NCBI RefSeq assembly: GCF_013416775.1
Contig: NZ_SZVI01000012.1
Coordinates: forward strand, 310,001 to 374,000
Source: Rhodoferax sp. BLA1
GTDB lineage: Bacteria; Pseudomonadota; Gammaproteobacteria; Burkholderiales; Burkholderiaceae_C
DNA: 64,000 nucleotides
Direction: 5' to 3'
Shown: positions 28,974 through 37,950 of the stretch, one piece after another
Layout of the letters: each line of letters opens with the position of its first letter
Numbering within the stretch: position 1 is the first letter of the stretch
Translations under genes and position numbers: made by a program
Notes under the pieces: generated by a model
The model's database searches: none
What the model was told of the DNA's origin: nothing
What the model saw: only the letters and a program-made list of their open reading frames with translations

Positions 28974-29897
28974 GTGCTCAAACAAAGAACTCTCAAATCC
29001 CTGACCCGCGCCGTGGGTGTGGGCCTGCACAGCGGGCAGCGGGTGGAAATCACCTTGCGCCCGGCGCAGCCTGACACCGGCATTGTGTTTCGCCGGGTCG
29101 ACCTGCCGCAGGTGGTGGACATTGCGGTGTCGGCACAGGCCGTCACTGACACCCGCATGGCCTCGACCATCTCGCATGGTCAGGCCAAGGTGCACACGGT
29201 GGAGCACCTGATGTCGGCCTGTGCCGGTCTGGGGGTCGACAACCTGTATGTCGACATCACCGCCGAGGAGGTGCCCATCCTGGACGGCTCAGCCGCCTCG
29301 TTTGTGTTCCTGCTGCAAAGTGCTGGCATCGAGTTGCAGAACGCGCCACGCCGGTTTGTACGCATCCTCAAGCCAGTGGAAGTGCGCCAGGGTGAGGGCA
29401 ACAACGTCAAGTGGGCCCGGCTCACGCCCTACCACGGCTACCAGCTCAGTTTTGAGATCGACTTCAGCCACCCGGCGGTGGACTCCACCGGCCAACGTGT
29501 GGTGTTTGACATGGGCACCGGCTCCTACTCCAAAGACATCGCGCGTGCGCGTACCTTCGGTTTCACCAAGGATGTGGAGATGATGCGTGCCAACGGCCTG
29601 GCGCTTGGTGGTGGCCTGGACAACGCCATCGTCATGGACGACTACAAGGTGCTCAACGCCGGTGGTCTGCGTTATGACGACGAGTTTGTCAAACACAAGA
29701 TCCTGGACGCGATGGGCGATTTGTACCTGCTGGGCAAACCCCTGCTGGCAGCCTACAGCGCGTTTCGCTCCGGCCACGGGCTCAACAACCTGCTGCTGCG
29801 TGAGTTACTGAACCACCCCGAGGCCTGGGACGTGGTGAGTTTTGACGACGAAAAAAATGCCCCAGAAGGTTTTGCCAAACTGGCGCGTGCTTGGTGA
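28974..29897 (+). CDS. lpxC: UDP-3-O-acyl-N-acetylglucosamine deacetylase
   Basis: LpxC catalyses the committed step of lipid A synthesis and is zinc dependent. The zinc ligands H78 (TVEHLM), H241 and D245 ([10 protein letters not shown]) are present, as are GVGLHSG at the N-terminus and the catalytic-base region SGHGLNN. The start is GTG 28974. The length of 307 residues is normal. Its position just downstream of ftsZ is the usual end of the dcw region. Confidence 0.98.
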   Translation: MLKQRTLKSLTRAVGVGLHSGQRVEITLRPAQPDTGIVFRRVDLPQVVDIAVSAQAVTDTRMASTISHGQAKVHTVEHLMSACAGLGVDNLYVDITAEEVPILDGSAASFVFLLQSAGIELQNAPRRFVRILKPVEVRQGEGNNVKWARLTPYHGYQLSFEIDFSHPAVDSTGQRVVFDMGTGSYSKDIARARTFGFTKDVEMMRANGLALGGGLDNAIVMDDYKVLNAGGLRYDDEFVKHKILDAMGDLYLLGKPLLAAYSAFRSGHGLNNLLLRELLNHPEAWDVVSFDDEKNAPEGFAKLARAW

Positions 29898-29917
29898 AGA
29901 CCGCTTAGCCTGTCACC

Positions 29918-30094
29918 ATGCTGCTGTTTCGCTGGACCATCCTGTTGCTGCTGCTCTCGGCAGTGGCCTGTTTTGTGTTCTACATCGGCACTGGTGAGCT
30001 GCGTTATCGGCTCTGGGGGCTCAAGGTGCTCAAGTGGACGCTGGTGGCAGCGTTTGGCTTTTTTTCGGTGCTGATCCTGGAGCGCTTGGCATAA
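29918..30094 (+). CDS. Small hydrophobic membrane protein, 58 residues
   Basis: ATG 29918 opens a 58-residue frame with two predicted membrane segments (about residues 7-24 and 40-54) separated by a basic loop (RYRLWGLKVLKW). It starts 20 bases after lpxC on the same strand. Codon use resembles its neighbours. I do not recognise the family; it may be a conserved small protein of this lineage. Confidence 0.6.
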   Translation: MLLFRWTILLLLLSAVACFVFYIGTGELRYRLWGLKVLKWTLVAAFGFFSVLILERLA

Positions 30095-30143
30095 CGGGCT
30101 CGCGCCGCCGTTACCCTTGGCAACATGGGTATCAGCTGATTTG

Positions 30144-30163
30144 CAAGCGCAGCATTGCGCTTG
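30144..30163 (+). terminator. Stem-loop between converging genes
   Basis: CAAGCGCA (30144-30151), loop GCAT and TGCGCTTG (30156-30163) form a perfect 8 bp stem in the gap between the 58-residue gene and the minus-strand operon end. There is no U-tract. It may act as a bidirectional terminator. Confidence 0.4.
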
Positions 30164-30198
30164 AACACTTGTTGCAAGCTACAGCTGGCGTTCTGGCA

Positions 30199-30504
30199 TC
30201 ACTCACTCAACTGGCGCTTGATGTCGCGTCTCACGCGTCGGATGTGGATCGGAATAAACACCAGCAGCAAAGCAGGCGCGGTGAAGATCAGGTTCGCAAC
30301 GATGGTGAAAGTGATCCGGTTGTCGTCCGTTGCACCTTGCAGAATGCTGCGGGTGACCAGGCCAACCACCACCAACCACACCGCGATGATGCCAAGCTCA
30401 CCTGCTTGCAACTCGGATTTACTGGCTTTCTCGATGGCGTTCTTTCGCCTTGCCGCATGAATGCGCGTGAGGTCAGGAACCAACAATAACCACAGTTTTT
30501 TCAT
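30199..30504 (-). CDS. Hypothetical membrane protein at the end of the Mrp operon
   Basis: The protein has 101 residues from ATG 30504 (MKKLWLLLVPDLTRIHAARR); an alternative ATG at 30543 adds 13 residues. A basic, amphipathic N-terminus is followed by two hydrophobic segments at about residues 38-56 and 65-86 and a basic tail. I do not recognise it. It lies about 50 bases downstream of the last D-type subunit on the same strand and may be an accessory gene of that operon. Confidence 0.55.
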   Translation of the reverse strand: MKKLWLLLVPDLTRIHAARRKNAIEKASKSELQAGELGIIAVWLVVVGLVTRSILQGATDDNRITFTIVANLIFTAPALLLVFIPIHIRRVRRDIKRQLSE

Positions 30505-30555
30505 GATGGACGGATGGGTGAGGCCTGTGTGATGGTGTGTCATGGTTGGCGAGGT

Positions 30556-32268
30556 TCAACCCAGGTAGTACAGAGCCAGGTAGGCCAGCAGCATGACCAT
30601 GACCCACAGCGCCATGCTGCCGGTCGGCCAAGAGCGCAACAGCAGACCATCGGGGTGGCGTTGACGTGACAGCGCTTGGCTGACAGACACAATGCCGCGC
30701 GAGGCACTTTGGCTCAAGCCACCACTGACCACGCGCAACCAGTGGCCTGAGACACGGACCATCGCCGGACCAACGGAGCGCCATAACAAGTCGACATCCA
30801 GCGTGATGGTGGGTGTGCGTTTGAGGTAATTGAGCATGACAAAAAAGGCCAGGCCGGAAAACAGCAGCAACTGCAATTGCGTGATGACGTGGGCCGCGGT
30901 GTAGGGCGCATAGTCCACCGCATAGGGCAACAGCGCATACAGTGGGTCTGGCCAGATACCCAGCGCCACACACAAGAAGGCAAAAACCAGCATCGCCCAA
31001 CGCATGCTGGGCGCGGGATCGGACGGACGCAGGCCCGAGTCTTTCTGGAAGAAGACAAACCACGGGAATTTGATGCCTGCGTGCAGGAAGACGCCAGCGG
31101 ATGCTGCTGCCAAAAGCAGCCAGACCATTTGCAAATGGCCATCGGCGGCGGCCTGTGTCACCATCGATTTGGAGACAAAACCCGAGGTCAGCGGGAACGA
31201 GGAAATAGCCAGGGCGCCAATCGTGCCGCATACCGTGGTCAGCGGCATGCTGTGAAACAGCCCGCCTAGTTCAGAGCACTTTCTTTTGCCGGTCGCCGCC
31301 AACACAGCACCGGCTGACATCAGCAGCAGTGCCTTGTAGATGATGTGACTGAACGCATGCGCTGCGGCGCCATTGAGGGCCATCTCAGTGCCGATACCGA
31401 TGCCAACCACCATGAAACCGACCTGGTTCACGATGGAATACGCCAGGATGCGGCGCATGTCGTTCTCCAGCAGCGCGTAGACGATGCCATAGAAGATCAT
31501 GAAGAGGCCGACCCAGATCAGGATCTCGTTACCTGGGAAACCCCGCAGCAGCACATACACCGCTGTCTTGGTGGTGAACGCGGACAAGAACACGGTGCCG
31601 CTCCAGGACGCCTCTGGGTACGCATCAGGCAACCAGGCCGACAGCGGTGGTGCGCCCGCGTTGATGAGAAAACCGATCAAGATCAACCAGGTGGCCAGCG
31701 AATCGACTTGCATGGCATGGAAGCCGACGTCGCCCGTGGCCAGAATTTGCCCTGCCACACCGGCGAAGAGAATCACGCCGCCCGCCAGATGCACCGCGAC
31801 ATAACGACGGCTGGCAGACCAGGCGCCAGGTGTGCCCGCACTCCACAACACCAGCGTGGAGCCCACCGCCATGAATTCCCAGAACAGAAACACAGTCACC
31901 AGATCACCGGCCAGGGTGACACCTACTGCCGACCCGGCATACAAAAACGCCGCCGGAATCTCAAGCTTGCTGGTTTGGCCCAGAGCAAACAAGCCGCCCA
32001 CGGCACTCATGAGCAAGAAGATGGTGGCAAACAGCCGTGAGAGTTTGTCCACCACGAGTGGCGCCAGTGTGTAGTCAAGCCACTGCACTTGCCAGAGTTT
32101 GCCCTCGGGCAGCAGCCACAGGGCGACCAAGGCCAGAATAGGCACACCCAGCACGGCGCTGTTGCGTGCTGTGCCACGCAGCAGCGGCAGCAGCATGGCC
32201 CCCAGGATCAGCACCAAGGCCGGGTGCACAAAGAAGCTGATTCCGATGGTGTTACTCATCGGACTCAT
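30556..32268 (-). CDS. Proton-translocating NuoL/M/N-like subunit (third D-type Mrp subunit)
   Basis: This polytopic protein of 570 residues, roughly 14-16 membrane segments, belongs to the proton-conducting family shared by complex I NuoL/M/N and Mrp A/D. The key membrane Glu is visible in TVFLFWEFMAVGST and the lysine helix in SAFTTKTAVYVLL. A conserved LPDAYPEASWSGT loop lies between them. Its start overlaps the end of the 85-residue gene by 17 bases. Of the three D-type subunits this is the longest and most divergent, with an extra hydrophilic/membrane extension at the C-terminus. Confidence 0.85.
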   Translation of the reverse strand: MSPMSNTIGISFFVHPALVLILGAMLLPLLRGTARNSAVLGVPILALVALWLLPEGKLWQVQWLDYTLAPLVVDKLSRLFATIFLLMSAVGGLFALGQTSKLEIPAAFLYAGSAVGVTLAGDLVTVFLFWEFMAVGSTLVLWSAGTPGAWSASRRYVAVHLAGGVILFAGVAGQILATGDVGFHAMQVDSLATWLILIGFLINAGAPPLSAWLPDAYPEASWSGTVFLSAFTTKTAVYVLLRGFPGNEILIWVGLFMIFYGIVYALLENDMRRILAYSIVNQVGFMVVGIGIGTEMALNGAAAHAFSHIIYKALLLMSAGAVLAATGKRKCSELGGLFHSMPLTTVCGTIGALAISSFPLTSGFVSKSMVTQAAADGHLQMVWLLLAAASAGVFLHAGIKFPWFVFFQKDSGLRPSDPAPSMRWAMLVFAFLCVALGIWPDPLYALLPYAVDYAPYTAAHVITQLQLLLFSGLAFFVMLNYLKRTPTITLDVDLLWRSVGPAMVRVSGHWLRVVSGGLSQSASRGIVSVSQALSRQRHPDGLLLRSWPTGSMALWVMVMLLAYLALYYLG

Positions 32269-32509
32269 CCTCGGCGTAATGGGTGTCAGGGCGCTTCAAC
32301 AGCAGCCCCAAACCCTTGGCCACCAAGATCATCAGCAGGCAGGCGAAAAAACCAAAAGCAGCGTTGAAGCCCGGCCAGTTTTCAATCTCAAAATGGGGAT
32401 GCAGGTCGACAAAAAAGCCCGCCAGCACCGTCAGTGCCAGTACCACGAGAAAGCCGCGCCAAAGCTGCTTCACGTGACGTGGGTCGTCCAGCCAATGCTC
32501 GTATTTCAT
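32252..32509 (-). CDS. Small membrane protein inside the Mrp operon, 85 residues
   Basis: Two hydrophobic segments at about residues 18-36 and 48-70 flank a periplasmic-looking loop, and the C-terminus is acidic (HYAEDESDE). It overlaps the downstream D-type gene by 17 bases and the upstream D-type gene by four bases, so it is translated with them. I do not recognise the family; it may be a small assembly or regulatory subunit of the complex. Confidence 0.7.
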   Translation of the reverse strand: MKYEHWLDDPRHVKQLWRGFLVVLALTVLAGFFVDLHPHFEIENWPGFNAAFGFFACLLMILVAKGLGLLLKRPDTHYAEDESDE

Positions 32510-33966
32510 GGTGCAACCAACAACTGGTGAGCGAGTGCCAGCGGCACATCGGGGAAAAAGAACAGCGCCACCGTACCAGTGGCAGTCAGGGTCAGGGCCA
32601 TCACAATCGGCCAGGGCGCTTCACCATGGGGGTGGGCCTGTGCCTCGGCGGACAGTGGTCGGAAAAAAGCGCGGTAAATGATGGGCAGGAAATACCCGGC
32701 GTTGAGCAGGGTCGACAGCAACACCACCGCCAAGGCCACCCAAGCCTCCTGACTCACAGCGCCCGACACCAGGTACCACTTGCTGACAAAACCAGCGGCT
32801 GGTGGCAAACCGATCATGGACAACACGCCAATAGCGAAGGCGCCCATGGTCCAGGGCATGCGTCGGCCGATGCCATTCAATTGACTGACCTCGGTCTTGT
32901 GTGCTGCGGTGTAAATGGAGCCGGCGGCAAAAAACAGCGTGATCTTGCCAAAGGCGTGGGCGGCGATATGTAATGCTGCCCCGACCACGGAGAGTGGCGC
33001 CAAGATGGCGACGGCCAGGATGATGTAAGACAACTGGCTCACGGTGGAATAGGCTAGGCGGCGCTTCAGATTGTCGGCCGAGAGCGCCACCACCGATGCC
33101 GCCACGATGGTGAAGCCCGAGATGGCCACCAGCCAGTCGGTGGCCCCCACGAGAGCGTCCAGACCAAAAACGTAGATCACCACCTTGATCACCGAGAACA
33201 CACCGGCTTTGACCACCGCCACCGCATGCAGCAGGGCGGACACCGGCGTGGGCGCCACCATGGCTGCTGGCAACCAGCGGTGAAAAGGCATCAGTGCCGC
33301 CTTGCCAATCCCGAACATGAAGAGGGCCAGCAAAATAGCCACAGCACCTTTGTCCATGCCTGCGGGCAAGATGCCCCCGAGTCGGAAATCGGTGGTGCCG
33401 CTGACATGCCAGACATAGATGACAGCGGGCAGCAGGAACAACACCGATGTCCCCATCAAGATGCCGAGGTAGGTGCGCCCACCTTGTTTCGCCTTGTCAG
33501 TACCCGCATGGGTCACCAGCGGATAGGTGATCAGGGTCAGCACCTCATAAAAGAGGAACAGGGTCCACAAATTGGCGGCAAAAGCGATGGCCAGGGCCGC
33601 GCCAATCGCCAAGGCAAAGAACACGTAAAACCGGGTTTGGTTCGCCTCCACATTGCCGCGCATGTACCCAATCGAGTAGATCGAATTGATGATCCACAGG
33701 CCCGAGGCCACCAGCGCGAACAACATGCCCAAAGGCTCAACCCTGAACGCCACGGGCAGACCCGGCAAGGGCTCGGTCAGAAGCCATTCAGGGCGCTGAC
33801 CCGCCAGCACCGGGGCCAGCAATTGCGCTACGCAGAAAAACAGCAGCCCAGCCGTGACCAGGGTCACCGTTTCACGCAGGTTGGGTTTTTTCCTGGCCAG
33901 CACGATGCCTACAGCACCCACCAGGGGCAACACCAGCGCCGCAAGAATGAACATGTTCGCGTTCAT
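32506..33966 (-). CDS. mnhD: Mrp/Mnh cation/proton antiporter subunit D (second D-type)
   Basis: This 486-residue membrane protein is NuoM/MrpD-like. The conserved Glu is in LFLFYEVLTLITYP, the lysine in GKAALMPFHRWLPAAM, and a further lysine in AVVKAGVFSVIK. It works with the other Mrp subunits to exchange Na+ or another monovalent cation for protons. It overlaps genes on both sides by ATGA, so translation is coupled through the operon. Confidence 0.9.
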   Translation of the reverse strand: MNANMFILAALVLPLVGAVGIVLARKKPNLRETVTLVTAGLLFFCVAQLLAPVLAGQRPEWLLTEPLPGLPVAFRVEPLGMLFALVASGLWIINSIYSIGYMRGNVEANQTRFYVFFALAIGAALAIAFAANLWTLFLFYEVLTLITYPLVTHAGTDKAKQGGRTYLGILMGTSVLFLLPAVIYVWHVSGTTDFRLGGILPAGMDKGAVAILLALFMFGIGKAALMPFHRWLPAAMVAPTPVSALLHAVAVVKAGVFSVIKVVIYVFGLDALVGATDWLVAISGFTIVAASVVALSADNLKRRLAYSTVSQLSYIILAVAILAPLSVVGAALHIAAHAFGKITLFFAAGSIYTAAHKTEVSQLNGIGRRMPWTMGAFAIGVLSMIGLPPAAGFVSKWYLVSGAVSQEAWVALAVVLLSTLLNAGYFLPIIYRAFFRPLSAEAQAHPHGEAPWPIVMALTLTATGTVALFFFPDVPLALAHQLLVAP

Positions 33967-35465
33967 TGAACCACCCTGATCAGTTGCTGCGCCGCATCGG
34001 CTGCTGTGCCAACTGTGAAGGACGTGTCAAAACCAAACCACAGGGTGGCCAACACCAGCAGCCAGGCCGGGATCAGGGTCGACAGCGGCGGCTCGTGAGC
34101 CTCGCTGTGTGCAGGCGGTGCCCGGAAATAAGCCACTTCGACAAAACGCCAAACATAGGCCACAGCCAGCAGCGAACTCAGCACAATGGCTCCCACCAGC
34201 CAGAACTGTCCCTTTTCCATGGCTGCCAGAATCAGGTACCACTTGCTGATGAAGCCGACGGTGCCAGGTACACCAATCAGTGACAGCCCGGCCACGACGA
34301 TGCCAAGACAGGTCAGTGGCATACGTTTCGCCAGCCCATTGAGGCGATCAAAACTTGGTGCGGGAGGTATGGCTCCATTTTTTGTCAAACCCAGCACCAT
34401 GGCGCCAATCAGCAGAAAAATCGCGCCCTTGGCCAGCCCGTGGTTGAACAGATGCACGATGGAGGCGGTCAAACCACTGACCGAGTCAAACGACAGACCC
34501 AAGGTGATGTAGCCGATTTGCCCCACACTCGAATAGGCAAACAGGCGCTTGAGGTTGTCCTGAAAAATGGCGATGAAGCTGGCCGCAAACATGGCCAGCA
34601 GCGACAGGCCCAGCATGATCTTGGGCAAGGGTAACTTGTCAAAAATCAGGCTCTCACCAAAGACCGTGAAGTAAAACCGGATCAACACATACACGGCGAC
34701 CTTGGTCGCTGTTGCGGCAAGAAAGGCTGTCACCGCCGATGGCGCATAGGTGTAGGCGTTGGGCAACCACTGATGCAGGGGGAACAACGCGAGTTTGAGC
34801 GAGATGCCCACGGTGATAAATGCCAGTGCTGCCAACACCGGCTTGCTGCTCTGAACGTCACGCAGGCGAATAGCCATGTCGGCCAGATTGAGCGTACCTG
34901 TCGTCAGGTACAGAAAACCGATGCCGATCACAATGAAGGTGGCACCAATACTGCCCATGATCAGGTAACGATAAGACGCTGCCAGTGCCCGGCGATCACG
35001 CCCCAGCGCAATCAGCACATAGGTGGACAGCGAGGACACCTCCAGAAAGACAAAAATATTGAACGCGTCGCCGGTGATCGTGATGCCCAGCAGACCGGTG
35101 AGGCACAGCCCGAACATCGCGTAATACAGGTAGTGCACGTTGCGGGGGATTTCACGGGCAATACTGGCCCGACCCCAGGGCAACACGATGGCGGCCATGC
35201 CCGATACCAGCAGCAGCACAAAGCTCGACAGCCTATCAACACGGTATTCAATACCCCACGGGGGTGCCCAGCTACCCAGGTGGTAGGAAATGGTGCCGCT
35301 GGCATCCACCTGGAACCAGAGGGCAATGGCGGTTGCAAAAGCCAGCCAGGCACCTGCGGTCACCAGGCCAAAGGCCAGCCCGCCATGGCGCAGTAACACG
35401 GCCAAGGGCGCGGACATCAGCGGCACAATGACCTGCAACGCTGGCAGATGCTGAGCCAGGGTCAC
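33963..35465 (-). CDS. mnhD: Mrp/Mnh cation/proton antiporter subunit D (first D-type)
   Basis: This 500-residue protein is NuoN/MrpD-like. The Glu helix is NIFVFLEVSSLSTY, and the lysine segments are LKLALFPLHQWLPNAY and ATATKVAVYVLI. It lies directly after the C subunit, the usual place of MrpD. Overlap with the C subunit and the next D subunit is four bases each. Three D-type paralogues in one operon is unusual; this one is the most likely canonical MrpD. Confidence 0.9.
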   Translation of the reverse strand: MTLAQHLPALQVIVPLMSAPLAVLLRHGGLAFGLVTAGAWLAFATAIALWFQVDASGTISYHLGSWAPPWGIEYRVDRLSSFVLLLVSGMAAIVLPWGRASIAREIPRNVHYLYYAMFGLCLTGLLGITITGDAFNIFVFLEVSSLSTYVLIALGRDRRALAASYRYLIMGSIGATFIVIGIGFLYLTTGTLNLADMAIRLRDVQSSKPVLAALAFITVGISLKLALFPLHQWLPNAYTYAPSAVTAFLAATATKVAVYVLIRFYFTVFGESLIFDKLPLPKIMLGLSLLAMFAASFIAIFQDNLKRLFAYSSVGQIGYITLGLSFDSVSGLTASIVHLFNHGLAKGAIFLLIGAMVLGLTKNGAIPPAPSFDRLNGLAKRMPLTCLGIVVAGLSLIGVPGTVGFISKWYLILAAMEKGQFWLVGAIVLSSLLAVAYVWRFVEVAYFRAPPAHSEAHEPPLSTLIPAWLLVLATLWFGFDTSFTVGTAADAAQQLIRVVQ

Positions 35466-35851
35466 GCCACATTCCCTTCGGACTCATCCGCCTGGTTGTC
35501 CAGATCGGTGATGTCATCTTCTTCAATGCTCCCGTAGGCTTCACGGATGCGTACCGCCAGTGCCAGCCCCAGCGCCATGGTGGCCACACCCACCACGATG
35601 GCTGTCAGAATCAGGACGTGGGGCAATGGGTTGGAGTACACCGAGTACTGCGCAGACAAAATCGGCGCTGTGCCCCCCAGCAGCTTGCCGGGGATGATGT
35701 AGAGCAGGTAGACCGAGGTCTGGAAGACAGACAAGCCCACCAGTTTTTTGATCAGGTTGCCACGAGCAATCACGATGAACAAACCTGTCACCATCAAAAA
35801 AACCGTGACGATGTAGCCGAAATGGTTGAGAAACTGACTCAGCATCATCAT
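35462..35851 (-). CDS. mnhC: Mrp/Mnh antiporter subunit C (NuoK-like)
   Basis: This 129-residue protein has three membrane segments and a NuoK-like core, with the conserved GLSVFQTSVYLLYI helix and DPLPHVLILTAIVVG-type segment (here SNPLPHVLILTAIVVGVAT). The C-terminal tail is acidic. The next two genes overlap it by four bases each, keeping the order B-C-D seen in Mrp operons. Confidence 0.92.
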   Translation of the reverse strand: MMMLSQFLNHFGYIVTVFLMVTGLFIVIARGNLIKKLVGLSVFQTSVYLLYIIPGKLLGGTAPILSAQYSVYSNPLPHVLILTAIVVGVATMALGLALAVRIREAYGSIEEDDITDLDNQADESEGNVA

Positions 35852-36285
35852 TCGTCGCTCGGGCCATCAGCGTGTCCGCGCGATGCGAACATGTAGAAAA
35901 TCTTCAGCATCACCCCACTGACGGTGACAGCGACACCCACCTCAACCCAGAAAATACCGCGGTGCTGGCCGTGCACTGGGTCATGCGCCAGCACCGAGTA
36001 GTCCAGGAAATTGCCTCCCAGCAGCAAGCCGGCAACCCCGACGCCCGCGTAGATCAACACACCTGCGGCGAGCATGGTTTCCACCAACCAATCCGGCATC
36101 ACCTTGCGGGTGTTGACCAGGCCAAAGATCAGCGCATACAAGACCATACCGGCCGCAAAAATGACACCCGCCTGAAAGCCCCCACCCGGGCCAAAATCCC
36201 CATGAAACTGCACGTACAGGGCAAAAAGCAGAATGAAGGGAATCAACAGCTTGCCGACAATGCGCAAGACCAAGTCACTTTTCAT
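35848..36285 (-). CDS. mnhB: Mrp/Mnh antiporter subunit B
   Basis: This 145-residue MnhB-family membrane protein has about four membrane segments. The family motif GDFGPGGGFQAGVIFAAG is present, as is the later GIFWVEVGVAVTVSGV helix. ATG 36285 overlaps the upstream gene by 11 bases; the frame extends to 36507 without further family similarity. Confidence 0.92.
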   Translation of the reverse strand: MKSDLVLRIVGKLLIPFILLFALYVQFHGDFGPGGGFQAGVIFAAGMVLYALIFGLVNTRKVMPDWLVETMLAAGVLIYAGVGVAGLLLGGNFLDYSVLAHDPVHGQHRGIFWVEVGVAVTVSGVMLKIFYMFASRGHADGPSDE

Positions 36286-36802
36286 CACGACCCCGATTGT
36301 TCCCACGGCGCCGCAGCAAGGCGATGATGCCGGCACCCGCCGTGAACACCACCGTTGTTTCTCCAAGCGTGTCATAACCGCGAAAACTCGCCAGCACTGC
36401 GGTGACCACATTGGGCACATCCACTTCGTTTTGCAAGTAACGTGGCACAACCTGCTGATGGATGGCGGCTTGCGGATCAGCAAAGTCTGGCAGACCCAGA
36501 CCGCCATAGATCAGAAGCGCCGCTGTCGACAAGGACAGTGCCAGCGCAAGCCAGGGCTTGTGCGCGGGCCGTGCCTCATGACTGCGACACAAATACAGCG
36601 CACCTAACAACAGCACGGTTGACACCCCCGCACCCACGGCAGCCTCTGTCATGGCGACGTCCACCGCATCCAGGGCCACCAGCACCAGGGCCATCAGAAA
36701 GCTGTAGACGCCAGACAGCACCACCACCGCAAACAGGTTGCGCGACCTGGCCATGATCAGCGCGGTGACCACCATGAACACGAGTACCACGTGAATGATC
36801 AA
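36275..36802 (-). CDS. Stand-alone DUF4040/MbhD-type subunit (corresponds to the MrpA C-terminal part)
   Basis: In most Mrp operons this module is the C-terminal end of the large MrpA protein; here it is a separate gene of about 175 residues. The DUF4040 core is visible (RSRNLFAVVVLSGVYSFLMA, then AMTEAAVGAGVSTVLLLGAL). Residues about 115-160 resemble the MbhE/MnhB N-terminal region (NVVTAVLASFRGYDTLGETT). No ATG fits: TTG 36802 overlaps the mnhG stop as TTGA and is my choice, with GTG about 12 bases later as an alternative. The NuoL-like half of MrpA is absent from the operon. Confidence 0.82.
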   Translation of the reverse strand: MIIHVVLVFMVVTALIMARSRNLFAVVVLSGVYSFLMALVLVALDAVDVAMTEAAVGAGVSTVLLLGALYLCRSHEARPAHKPWLALALSLSTAALLIYGGLGLPDFADPQAAIHQQVVPRYLQNEVDVPNVVTAVLASFRGYDTLGETTVVFTAGAGIIALLRRRGNNRGRDEK

Positions 36803-37128
36803 GGTTTCGATGGCAGCCTCGCTTCGTTCGACAACACCGGCTTCACACCCCGAAAGAAGGCCGACCTTGCCAAGGCATGACTGACAGTGGGGCTGACAAA
36901 GAAGATCAGCACACCCATCATCACCAGTTTGACGGTGACCAGGGTCAACCCGCCCAAGAACATCAACCCCAGAAGAATGAACCCGACGCCGAGTGTTTCG
37001 GTCACACTGGCAGCGTGCATGCGGGTGTAGAAGTCGGGCATGCGCAACAGCCCAAGGCTCCCAACCAGGCAAAAAAAGCCGCCGATCAGCAGGAAAAATC
37101 CGCTGAGCACATGGGTTGCGTCGATCAT
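36799..37128 (-). CDS. mnhG: Mrp/Mnh antiporter subunit G
   Basis: This 109-residue protein has three membrane segments. The family motif GLLRMPDFYTRMHAAS is exact, followed by the GVGFILLGLMF helix. It overlaps mnhF by ATGA and ends against the DUF4040 gene. Order E-F-G is kept. Confidence 0.94.
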   Translation of the reverse strand: MIDATHVLSGFFLLIGGFFCLVGSLGLLRMPDFYTRMHAASVTETLGVGFILLGLMFLGGLTLVTVKLVMMGVLIFFVSPTVSHALARSAFFRGVKPVLSNEARLPSKP

Positions 37129-37418
37129 GAGCCTCCGTCGGTTTTGGTGGGTGGGAAGTCGTCCCCGCCCAGGTCGCCTTGACGCATGAACTTCAACACC
37201 GCAAACATGCCGATGGCGTTGAGCAATCCATAGGTCAGGGCCAGATCCAGAAAGTCTGGCCGCCCGCTCAGAAACCCCAATACCGCCAACAGCAGCATGG
37301 CCACGGTGCCCACGGTATTGGCCGCCTGTAGGCGGTCAAACACCGAGGGGCCCAAAGCAGCCCTCACCAATGCCATAGCGATGGTGACCAACAGAGCAAT
37401 GGCGGCAACCGAGAGCAA
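37125..37418 (-). CDS. mnhF: Mrp/Mnh antiporter subunit F
   Basis: The core shows the MnhF pattern of three membrane segments, with LVRAALGPSVFDRLQAANT in the first loop and LDLALTYGLLNAIGMFAVLK in the last. No in-frame ATG suits; TTG 37418 lies one base after the mnhE stop with GGAGG about ten bases upstream and gives 97 residues (MLSVAAIALLV). A longer frame reaches 37535 but covers mnhE. The C-terminus is acidic and hydrophilic. Confidence 0.88.
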   Translation of the reverse strand: MLSVAAIALLVTIAMALVRAALGPSVFDRLQAANTVGTVAMLLLAVLGFLSGRPDFLDLALTYGLLNAIGMFAVLKFMRQGDLGGDDFPPTKTDGGS

Positions 37419-37419
37419 A

Positions 37420-37896
37420 CTAACGCCCCTCCAATGCAAGACAGCGGCGGTCCATGTCGCTACCGGCCAGCCCGCAGGCATTGCTTTGTGTGAGCGCATG
37501 CACCAGAAATCGGTGTGGCTCCACCTCGACGGCAATCGTGCCAGGCGTCAGGGTGATCGAATTGGCATGGATCACCAACCCGACATCGGATGTTTGTGAA
37601 GGTTTGAATTCAACCAGCGCAGGAGAAATGGGCAGTGCCGGATTCAGAATCCGTTTGGAGACATCCCAACCGGACTTGATGATCTCTATCAGCAACCAGG
37701 GTATATACGACAGAGCGGCAGGCCAGACCAGATGCATCGACCGACCGGCATGGTCAGCCCGGTTCATGCGCCGGGCAAGGAGGCCAATGGCGATGGCACA
37801 TCCCGCACCAGCGGCCACAAGGAACGGCGTGAACATGCCTGACAACAGCAACCAAAACACAAAAAGAGACAAGAACGCACCGACTAGACGAAACAT
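37420..37896 (-). CDS. mnhE: Mrp/Mnh antiporter subunit E
   Basis: This 158-residue protein is the first gene of the operon. MnhE hallmarks include an N-terminal double membrane segment (LFVFWLLLSGMFTPFLV), the IPWLLIEIIKSGWDVSKRIL helix and the SITLTPGTIAVEVE beta-rich segment. Its start faces the kinase gene across a 210-base divergent region. Confidence 0.92.
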   Translation of the reverse strand: MFRLVGAFLSLFVFWLLLSGMFTPFLVAAGAGCAIAIGLLARRMNRADHAGRSMHLVWPAALSYIPWLLIEIIKSGWDVSKRILNPALPISPALVEFKPSQTSDVGLVIHANSITLTPGTIAVEVEPHRFLVHALTQSNACGLAGSDMDRRCLALEGR

Positions 37897-37950
37897 CCGC
37901 GCATCGTAGCCAGGGGACGCCGTTTTGAAAATGAGGGATCAAACGTAAGT

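Noticed and set aside
33226-33969. Plus-strand frame opposite a Mrp D subunit
   Set aside because: Gln/His/Arg-rich antisense shadow of a membrane protein gene.
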